The notes beneath the pieces are model-generated. The model searched no databases. It was not told where the DNA came from and saw only the letters and a program-made list of their open reading frames with translations. A stretch of 64,000 nucleotides of DNA from Tetmemena sp. SeJ-2015 (Eukaryota > Ciliophora > Spirotrichea > Sporadotrichida > Oxytrichidae), in NCBI GenBank assembly GCA_027382625.1, contig JAJKFJ010021537.1, forward strand, positions 1 through 64,000, read 5' to 3'. Each line of letters starts with the position of its first letter. Positions within the stretch are counted from its first letter, which is position 1. The translations under genes were made by a program, and so were the position numbers. Below are positions 55,600 through 64,000 of the stretch, in pieces.

Positions 55600-58500
55600 T
55601 CAGATATTTAATTAATTCCCTTCATCTGTTAACTTCAATTAAAAATATTTCATAGTCTCACTCTCAATATGATGATGGAATGGTAAATGTGTTTCTTAAA
55701 TAAAAATCTTGCAAAGTAGAATTAGAAGTTGAAAAATATAGGTTTGAACCTAGTTTGTGCAAATACATGTATGAGCCACTTCAATAAAGTTTGCTTCTAA
55801 GGGGAGAGTGACCCTATCTTTCATAATTAGCTCTGTTCTAAAGTTCTCTTTGAGGGAATTCTCTCGAAGGTGGGCTGGCTAGGGTTCTTGGATTAAGGAA
55901 TTTTAGTGAAGATGAATTATATTTAATTATATCAAGAGAAACTTTATTTCTTTGACTTTTTTTGAATTAGCAATTTGTTGTTACTGCTGAGAAGCTGGGG
56001 CCTGATAATTAGGTTCTCTCGCATATCTTGATTAGTAAAGCTCTTCATTAGACTTCATGCTTATAATAAAATAAAAAAAATCAAAGACTACCATATTAAA
56101 GCTTCTAGAGACATCATTTATAAAACAAAATTTAAATAGAAGTTTAATGTGATGCATCAAAGTTTTGAACAGGAGGACTAAAAGCGTTGAAGTTGTAAGA
56201 ACTAGTAGGCTTGTACAAGTCATGAAGCTAAGGCTGCAAATTGTGCTGCACTCCTTCGTTTTATCCATTACTCTGTCTAGCATGTTCATAAACCTGAGAG
56301 TAGGGCGAGATCTTCACCTGCTCTGCTGACCTCAGATCAAACATTCTAGATTGCTGGATGCCGTAAGAAGAAGAAGTCTACTCCGGCTCGGGTCTCTGGT
56401 AGGTAGACTATTGCAAGTTTTATCTGGATGCATTATTCAAAGAAGCTGCAGGGTTAAGATTTCTCAAAGGCATGGTTTGAGCATGCAGATTTTGGGTACT
56501 CTATGCCAATCCATTAGAAGCTGTGGGTTTATAATGACTGATGATTGGCGAGAGGTGCCTGTCTCTCTTTTCAAGTGTGCCTACTATGCTATCATCCAGG
56601 TTTACAAAGCTATCCAGCTCCTTTTCAATTTCTCTGTTTGCATCTATAATTCTATCACTGTGTTCCTTGAGCGCATTTCTCTCGACTATCAAGTTCTCAT
56701 ACTTCTCCTTCAATATGTCGTTGTCTCTATTTACGATTCTGAGGTCTGATCCCAACTACTCACTCTCGTCATCCCTTTTTGTAAGCTTAAGTTTCTGCTC
56801 TCTAAATCTGGTGTGTAATTCCTCCTCTTTGATGTTCTCTAAATGCGTCTGCTCTAAAACTTTACTTACTTAGAGTAGTGATTTTATGAAATGATGATAA
56901 AGTTTGGAGATATAGAGATTCAAACATGAAAATTGTATCCTTCTTAGAAGAGCCAATTGGTTTGATCGATGAAGGTAGTTTGCTTTTTGATGAACTTCAT
57001 CTTATCTCTGACTTCCTATTCCCTCTTTAGGAGATCCTACTGCAGTTTGAGATTAGTCTACTCTCTTATAGAGTTGGGGTCTTGATGAGGGTTGCGCCCT
57101 ATTTAGAATTGGCCTTGAAATCTCGTTTCGTTGGAGTGCATAGGATTGAAGACCAGTTATTAGCCAGTGTTTATGTGGGAGGAGGAGGGGAGGGTAAAGG
57201 TAGACTGGGAATGACTGGCCATGAACTAGTTTGCACTGAATTGGGCAGGTCGAGGATTCAAAACCCTTATCTATTTTGCAATAGATATATATCAGAAAGT
57301 ATAATGAGTATTTAAAGGAGGTTTGTAATAATTAATCTCTGCCTCTCTGGAAATAGACTAAGTTTCCACCAGCTGAATTATTTTATAAATTATATTACCA
57401 AATTAAAAATTGCATCCTTATCTTAACTGCAAACCTAATGAATTTATAATGGATTAAAGATTGATAAAGCACTTTCTATGAGAAAATTAATATTTGCTAA
57501 AATAGGAATGAGATATGATATCTTTATCTCATAATTCAGATAGTTTTAATGAGCTTTGATTACTAAAACTATTAGCAGGCATCTGATGGTTGACTTATCT
57601 TTAAGGTTGAGCCATAGTTCCCATCTATACCCCTGGTGGCTATTGAGGAGCTACTGCTCTTTATTAAGATTAGAAATTGTTCCAGGAAGTTGGAACTACA
57701 TATCTGCCCCAGGTCTAAGTAGGTCTCTGCTAAGCATCTTGCTGAATATTTGCAGTCATCTAAATTTATGCACTCGCCTATCTGATGGATTCGGTGGACT
57801 GATTTGATAGCAATGTCAGCTGCTATTGGTTTGCAGTTGTAATTTGTGGCTGACTCATCTGTTAACTGTTAGTTTCCATTAATGTATTTTTAATTTCTAA
57901 AACCGATTTCCAATTTTTGAGTAGGCATGCGTAAGAGCTTTATTTTAACTCGTTTTAAAATGTGTCTGCTCTCTCTGCCTCTTCTGTTATTCTTAGAGTC
58001 AAAATACTTCAAAGCTATAAGAACTGAGTAACTTATATTATGAGAAGAGTCTGTGATTTTCATCCTCTAGCTAGCTCACTTGACTTCTTAACTACACCAA
58101 TCTGGTTTCTTCGCTTGCCTTGCCAGTCTTCTAGAGACTGTGTTTCTAGTCCACATCCATTAACTCTCGATCAAGTCGCTTCAACTTATCTTCAAGCACC
58201 CTCACTTCATTTTCCTTGTCTCTCAGTCTCCTCCCTAACTCCAATTCCTTTTCCACCAGCTGCTCACTATCCTCCGCTCCTCTGTAAAGCTAGTGCGACA
58301 ACTTATCTTTTAAACCCTTGAGTTCCATTGCTCTGCGATTCTCCTCCTGCATCTAATCCTAAAGAGTGGCTATCTCGTCCTTCAAGTGCTTGTTCCTAGC
58401 TACTTGATCATCGTTTTGCTCCCTCAGTGACTTGTACTCTGATTCATGGTTTCTTAGCAGGTCCTTGTCGCTTCTTATCTTGGTCAACAATAAAACAATT

Positions 58501-58928
58501 CCAATATATCCATTTGTCAATGCCTGCGAGCCATCACTCTCATTATTCTTATTGATGCGTTTGACTTCATCTAATTCTCGCTAAGCCATAGCAATCTGTC
58601 TATCCTGCACATCTAACTTGCTTTCATAGTCCTTGAGTGCTAAGTCTTTGTCATCTCTGAGCAGCTTGAGTCTTTCTTCTAGTTGCTGTACTTAGGCCAA
58701 GAGTGATCTGTAGTCATTGTCAGACTGTTTCAATTCATATACCTCCGACTTCAAGTTTATTATACAATGGTAGAATTGGAATTTGCATTTAAAGAAGTGA
58801 ATGATGATGAGGTCTTTCTGCTGTGAGGTGAGTCCTATTATGGATCTCTAGTTGAGTTGGTGTTGGGATCCGCTTCCTTGCAGCTCCCTCTGATTTTAGG
58901 AGGAGTGTGGGCTTAGAGTGCTTCTCAT
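55600..58928 (-). CDS. Long coiled-coil protein with Q/N-rich middle
   Basis: ATG at 58928 opens MRSTLSPHSSQNQRELQGSG. A coiled coil follows: YRSLLAQVQQLEERLKLLRD, DVQDRQIAMAQRELDEVKRI, LRNHESEYKSLREQNDDQVA, QMQEENRRAMELKGLKDKL, LGRRLRDKENEVRVLEDKLK. The middle (57.8-57.1 kb) is Gln/Pro/Ser-rich. A second coiled coil reads LKREQEVRDKMKFIKKQ, then DLRIVNRDNDILKEKYENLI. The tail is QNLHAQTMPLRNLNPAASLN ... NEELYQSRYAREPNYQAPAS, with the first TGA at 55600, 89 bp before the RING gene. IESs are likely near 58.5, 58.0, 57.4 and 56.1 kb. The layout suggests a cytoskeletal or basal-body protein, which is inference. Confidence 0.62.
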
Positions 58929-59133
58929 TTTATTATACAATTTTCTACTGCGAATGTATGTCTTAAGTGCTGTTTGTTATTATAAGATGTATTATGTGTT
59001 GTTATTGTTGTTGTTGTGCTTCCTGTTTGAATTAATAATTTGTGCTGAAATAAATTTTAATCTCTAAATTATTCTAAAGCATGCATCAATCCATATAGAA
59101 TCATCAGTTATGAAAAATAATTTAGTTCTAAAA
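58929..59133. promoter_or_regulatory. Shared promoter region between divergent genes
   Basis: About 205 bp separate the start codons of the coiled-coil gene (-) and the GAF gene (+). It includes a GTTGTTATTGTTGTTGTTG-type stretch near 59.0 kb. No defined motif recognised. Confidence 0.4.
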
Positions 59134-62110
59134 CATGGAAGATAAGCTGCAACATAATATACAAACTGCTGCTAGTAAAAATAGTGAACAAGCCAGTGGA
59201 TCGCTATACACGACAGTCCAGAATAAACTATTCACTCCAACCGGCAGTAGCAATAACCAAGTGCCACTCAAATTTAAAGTGATTGAAGATATTCTGATAT
59301 GTGTTTGATATTACAAACCTAATATGGAAGCGTTAGTAAGAGAGGGAAGTGCGGTGAGTAGTATTCATGGTCCTGGGTTGGGCGGTTTTGGTGCGAGTTA
59401 CTCAAATATCTCAGAGAGCCTTTCTTAATTAATTATGTCTCGTCCCTCCACCACAGCTGCGGGCGCCCTCCAAAATGGAAATCCCTCAGGCTCCAAAAAT
59501 ATAAGGGAAACTTCAAGACTCTAAACAGGATTTGTAAGTTGCTATTCTATTGTCTAGAAGAATGATGATAGAAAAGTTTTCTTTTTTCTTCTTATATTTG
59601 AAAGTGTATGCTAACTAAAATTCTTATAGAATCTTAGGACAGCAAAAACTTCATGTCTTAGAGAAAATAGAGTTAGCAGAATACAGCGAATAAGCAGAGA
59701 GGCTCCAGATTAAGTTAATTTAAATTTTTCCACATAGATATTGTTTATCTTAAGTGATGCAGGCTTGGGTTATGACGGTCTAAAAATGATTGGTAGAGAT
59801 TAGTCTCCTATTGAAGGTGGAGGAGGAGAGCATCTATAAAGCACTTTGAAGTTGAATACAAGAAAATTCACTCCACTGGAGGAGATCCCTAGAATTGACA
59901 GAGGGGATGGGTTCAGGACGATAGCTCTCACTAATCCTCAATCCACACACAATAGATTGAGATAGATGCAATAGAAGACAGTCATAGGTGGAAGCAGAAT
60001 AAGTTCAAGTGGAGATGGCTAGCCATTCATGAACATCATTATTTAAGGAGATATTTTTTATCTGTAGTGATTAATATAGATTTAACATAGGAGACTTTCC
60101 ATAAAGCACTTTAAGCAGAGGCTCAACAAGCGGGACTGTAGGTCAAAATTAGAACATCAATTTCCAGATATCCACCACAGCTGATCCTCTCAACGGGGGT
60201 CAAAGTACTCAGAGTTTAAAATTGGACTTGCAAAGACTAAGTGAGTACAAGAGCCTCATTGATCAGAAAGAAAGGACGATCTCTGATCTCAGGAACAAAC
60301 TAAAGTTTAAATGCTTCTTAAATAATGCAAGAATAGTTTAATGAGAGCAAGTCTTCAACTACGGGAGGAGGATTCTTAATGAAGTCTAATCTGATGAAGG
60401 CAGACTATTTGATGAATTTCCGCCTCAACGAGCACACGGACACCACTGAGTTAACGGTGCTTTTGGGGCTTATTGGAGAAACACAGTAAACTCACGAGCT
60501 GCTAGTACTGAGGTGCAATAAGATAAGAGAGATGCTTGATCTCTTCGAAGCTAGAATCTAATTCGACGACCTGCTCGTTCTCAAGGAATGTTGAAAATGA
60601 ATTGATTAATTATATTCCTAAAATTTTACTTTACAAGGAAAAGGATTAGAGGATGAATTAATCAATGAGTTAATGTAAGTGCTTACATGTGAATGAAATG
60701 AATCTACATTTGAAGAGTCTAACAGATAGTTTGGTGAACACCTCAAAGAACGAGCTACTACTTAATGAGAAGATTAGGGAGACTGCGAAACTCAAGCATG
60801 ACTAGGCCCTTACTCGCTCCAGAAATGAGTTTCTTGAACGACAGAACTCACTCCTTATCATAAAAAATATTTACTTGGGTCTTATCATAAACTTAATCCA
60901 TGGTTTTTGTGTTTTAATATAGAGTGTCTCATTTTATTTAACCTTTCTTAGGAGGTGAAGGACTTGAAGCAGCAGATGGTAAATATGAAGGAGCTGGAGA
61001 TGCAGATGAATAAGTAAAGAGTGGCGACTAAAACTAGTTGCAAGTAATGACTAGAAGACTAGACACACTTGAGAAGGGACTTGAGGTATTCCAAGAGAAT
61101 AGAAGAGCCAAACCTGATACTTAAATATCAGTTCATCTCTTTCATTTATTATCTGATGACGAGTACAAGCTGAAGAACACAGTCAACTTTTTGATTAGAG
61201 AGACTCAAGAACTCAAGAAAGACATCTAACTCAAACGCAAGACCATAGAGAATAAGGAATCATAACAACATCAATATCATTTTGTGGTGTGTTTTACTAG
61301 GACAGAGAGATATAGAAGCTGTTGAGCAAGATACAGAAGTTCTTATCGCAAAAGAATGAAGAGGGCGATGGACTAAACGACGACGAGTTTGAGTAAGACT
61401 ACTAGGGTGCACTTACTGGAAGAGGAGCCAATGGAACAGCAGGAGATCATTTCACAAACGTCACTGGCTCTCAAATATCTCAAGAAGAAGGTATCCTCCA
61501 TCCTAATCTTATCCTCAAATTTCACTACTTATTTAATCTGCCCGCAGTTAATAAATTTGAAGAGATAAAGAAGAACTTGGACTTTAGATTGAAGGCACTC
61601 TCTTCAAACGATCGCTCTACTTAACTGAGCTAGTAGAGTCTGGCTCCCAGTTCTTTGTAGACTACCTCATCAATAAAGGAGACTTGGCCCAAGTAAAAGA
61701 CAAGTTTAAGCTATTGTGTGAGCAACTCCTAAGGAGCAATCGCTTCATAGAGAAAATCAACTACCTGCTCAACCTTCAATATCAACTTTTCAAAAAGAAT
61801 GATGAGAAGCTGGTCATCAACTTTAAAAAAAAAGCAATAAAGCTCATATATGAAGAATTAGTTTAACTCTGTAGCAAATGAAGCAAGTAATTTCATAGAC
61901 AAGACTGCGAGGGTTACATTATGGATAAGAGACACGCTAAATAACGAGCTCTGGACTTACATGGGGGAGAGAAGGCTGCAGGTGGAGAGCAACACAGATG
62001 TTATAGGGTTTTGCTGCCAAGCTCAACAGACAGTAGTCATTCCCAACGTTAAGGAGTCGCATCTCTTTGATACCGAGTTCGATCAGCTATTCCACTAGAT
62101 CGATCCTTAT
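59134..62110 (+). CDS. Coiled-coil/GAF protein, N-terminal MDS cluster of a scrambled gene
   Basis: It starts MEDKLQHNIQTAASKNSEQA. A Ser/Thr/Gly-rich N-terminus (IMSRPSTTAAGALQNG) is followed by coiled coils (SLKLDLQRLSEYKSLIDQKE, then HELLVLRCNKIREMLDLFEA), FKLLCEQLLRSNRFIEKINY, and from about 61.9 kb the first half of a GAF domain: SNFIDKTARVTLWIRDTLNN, DVIGFCCQAQQTVVIPNVKE, HLFDTEFDQLFHQIDPY. It breaks at the 14-bp pointer at 62097-62110. The apparent stop at 62135 lies in eliminated DNA. The rest of the GAF domain is at 49.7-50.7 kb on the other strand. GAF domains bind small ligands or mediate dimerisation; ligand unknown. Confidence 0.75.
62097..62110 (+). other. Scrambled pointer, copy in the N-terminal cluster
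   Basis: AGATCGATCCTTAT at the end of the + strand MDS. A single copy joins ...FDQLFHQIDPY to GFKERQFVLALP without a frame change. Confidence 0.88.
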
Positions 62111-62205
62111 CCATAATAAAGTGAGTATATGGGCTGATATAAATTTTTGAAAATTTCGAATTAAATTAACAGCTTAAAGACTCTGGATTATAAAATTTCG
62201 ATAAA

Positions 62206-63255
62206 ATGAGAGTGGGAAACATCGATGAAGAGGAACTGTAACTAGTTTACCAGTGGGTCGACTCTATTCCTCTATCAAGGCCTAAAAAGAACATTGCAAG
62301 GGATTTCTCAGATGCAGGTAAATTGAGAATTTTATATCACTCTCTCTCACTTTTCTTTGTCCTTCATTCTAGAATAATTCTCTGTATTAGTGTTGATGGC
62401 TGAGGTGGTCCATAATTTCATTCCGAAGCTGGTGGAACTGCATAACTATCAGGGCACTAGCTCAGTCTCACAGAAGGAATATAACTGGTCAACTCTCAAT
62501 TAAAAGTAAGCATCAATGATTTAGGAGTAGTTTTTGCAACTTTGACTATAGTAAGTAAAGTAAAGTAAAGTAAAGTAAAATTTTAGGAATATAATTAATA
62601 ATCAATTTCTTAAAACAGCACTTATCGTACTGAATTAAAGAATCAGTTATCATCCTATGTAAACTTTGACTATAATAACTTGCTAGTAGAGTGTTCAAGA
62701 AGATCGGATTTCAGTTGTGTAAAGAGGACATGGACGCCTTGATAAAGTGTGAGAACGGGATGGTTGAAAAGACTTTGCGTTTCGTACAGCTAAAGATAGC
62801 TGCCTACCTCAAAAATCCCCAAGCTGTCTAATAGCAAATTTTGACTTCTTAGAGCTCCTCTAATGAATAATTCTTATTTAAATTGAAATGAAATGCTATA
62901 TTATGAAGGACGAGGGAAAAAAGGAGCAGCACAAGGATTTAATATAGACTACTATGAAGAGCAACTTTCGTCCAAGGATAAGTAGATAGAGGAGCTCAAG
63001 GAGACAGTAGAAATCATGGATCTCAAAATTAAAAAGCTAGAGCAACTACTTCTTCTTAAAGACTCGAAGATTGAAGCGCTTTAAACATCGCAGAGTACAG
63101 GCAATCAGTAGAATAAGAATCAATAAATTCAAAGTTAAAACTATGGAGGAAGCCAGCAGACAAATTACCCTGGACGATAATAGGACTTGCAATCAACTTA
63201 ATATAATTAAGGCAGTTATTAAAGAGGACTCGGATAGAAACAGTAAATGTACTGA
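62206..63255 (+). CDS. SPEF1: SPEF1 (CLAMP), CH-like microtubule-associated ciliary protein
   Basis: ATG at 62206. The N-terminal CH-like domain is distinctive: EEELQLVYQWVDSIPLSRPK, KNIARDFSDA, VLMAEVVHNFIPKLVELHNY, SSVSQKEYNWSTLNQKVFKK, IGFQLCKEDMDALIKCENGM, VEKTLRFVQLKIAAYL. This follows the SPEF1/CLAMP family block by block. The C-terminal coiled coil is also typical (DKQIEELKETVEIMDLKIKK, then LEQLLLLKDSKIEAL), ending with a Gln/Asn/Tyr-rich tail and TGA at 63253. SPEF1 binds and bundles microtubules in cilia and cortical arrays. Introns at 62318-62390 and 62506-62689 are needed for the domain. A probable IES lies near 62.83-62.95 kb. Confidence 0.9.
62318..62390 (+). other. Intron 1 of SPEF1, 73 bp
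   Basis: It starts GTAAATTG and ends GTATTAG. Splicing joins ARDFSDA to VLMAEVVHNF. Confidence 0.82.
62506..62689 (+). other. Intron 2 of SPEF1, 184 bp, with nested repeat-flanked insert
   Basis: It starts GTAAGCATC and ends GCTAGTAG. Splicing joins WSTLNQK to VFKKIGFQL. It is unusually long because it contains a 13-bp direct repeat (62538-62550 and 62662-62674) around 111 bp. Confidence 0.75.
62538..62674. repeat. 13-bp direct repeats with microsatellite inside intron 2
   Basis: AACTTTGACTATA flanks a segment with about five GTAAA units (62551-62580). Removing the segment plus one repeat would leave a 60-bp intron, the usual size here, so it may be an IES within an intron. Confidence 0.55.
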
Positions 63256-64000
63256 TCAAGCAAAATTTAAGGAGATAATTTTCCATTTTTTTAATTTCTC
63301 TCTCAACGTAATGATTTTTGTGGATCCAAATATTGATATCTGTTTAATTTGAATCACTCCTAGGTAGTTTTTTTTATAGGCTTAATAACTCTGCTTGACA
63401 GCTGTTATGGTTTTTAGTTAGAAGAATTTTTCTATTTTTCATCAAATTTAATAGTCAACAATAAATAGTTCTTCATTTTCATCTTCAAATCTTTAAGATT
63501 GATAATTGAAGCGCGCCTCCTTCTCCATCCTTAATCTCCAATTATAATTTTACAAGATTTGATATTAAGGTTTGAAATATTTAGGGTTACCCCACAAGCA
63601 ACTCATCCAAGGATAAATGTGCTTAGATTTTGTATATCAATCAAATTTATTTATTTTAAATATATACCTCAACTTCTAGTTCTTAAACCAATTCTAAGCA
63701 TAAAATAATTTGAGTATCTAAAATTATCCAAAATATATAGTCTTAGAAGGAAGAAATGATATAGAAGAACAATAAAAACTTAATTTAATTTATTTCTATG
63801 ATTAGTAGTTGTAGTAGTTATTCCTACAGTCTTAATAGATAATATTATTGAGGTACATTATTCCTTAAATATAATCAAAAACTTAAATAAACTAATAAAA
63901 TACATTTTCTCATAAACATAGAGGGAAAGGTGGTCGGATGCCAAATTATTCTATAGTCTAAAAGAATGAACTTAAACTAAATTAAGAATTTTAATTTCTT
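63256..64000. other. AT-rich flank without recognised genes
   Basis: I see no protein-like frame or structured element in the last 745 bp. Confidence 0.45.

Noticed and set aside
62111..62137. Natural C-terminus SEYMG-stop of the GAF gene
   Set aside because: It truncates a GAF domain, and the frame is better continued through the 14-bp pointer to the inverted cluster.

Overview
The window is germline (micronuclear) DNA of a spirotrichous ciliate, most likely an Oxytricha/Stylonychia-type hypotrich. Three observations support this. (1) Long reading frames appear only if TAA and TAG are read as glutamine and TGA is the sole stop. (2) Conserved genes are cut by short AT-rich inserts, each flanked by a direct repeat of 2-8 bp that differs from site to site. 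Removing the insert plus one repeat copy restores a conserved, in-frame protein. These are internal eliminated sequences (IESs) with pointers. (3) At least two genes are scrambled: their coding segments (MDSs) are out of order or inverted and share long pointers of 10, 11 and 14 bp. Ordinary GT-AG introns of about 38-75 bp are also present. All of this was read by eye; no search was run.

Layout. 1-4.3 kb: a large low-complexity gene (-). 4.5-13.4 kb: five + strand genes (Cys-rich membrane protein, FHA protein, unknown protein, ubiquitin-like/SPRY protein, Q/N-rich coiled-coil protein). 13.5-17.4 kb: RPC2, the second-largest subunit of RNA polymerase III (-), with 14 small IESs and one MDS missing; that MDS lies at 19.7-19.9 kb. 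Between the two RPC2 parts sits a complete astacin-type metalloprotease gene (17.8-19.5 kb, +) carrying a 591-bp IES with a GC-rich insertion. A second astacin gene follows (20.0-21.2 kb). 21.4-23.4 kb: a charged, probably nuclear protein (-). 23.4-24.8 kb: AT-rich, apparently empty. 24.8-25.7 kb: two small unknown genes. 26.0-28.9 kb: two tandem histidine acid phosphatase genes, the upstream one lacking its 3' third. 29.3-38.0 kb: a giant Sfi1-like repeat protein. 38.2-43.9 kb: an EF-hand-like protein and an LRR protein (-). 44.1-48.0 kb: an ER thioredoxin-fold protein and an IES-free Rossmann-fold protein. 48.06-49.70 kb: A-rich DNA of foreign composition.

49.7-63.3 kb is a second scrambled locus. 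The N-terminal part of a coiled-coil/GAF protein is on the + strand (59.1-62.1 kb) and its C-terminal part is inverted at 49.7-50.7 kb. They join in frame through a 14-bp pointer in inverted orientation, across a kelch gene, a RING-finger gene and a coiled-coil gene. SPEF1 (ciliary microtubule protein) follows at 62.2-63.3 kb.

The main biology is therefore programmed genome rearrangement: the DNA has to be unscrambled before RPC2 and the GAF gene can be expressed. A further candidate is a possible sharing of 3' segments by the two acid phosphatase genes.
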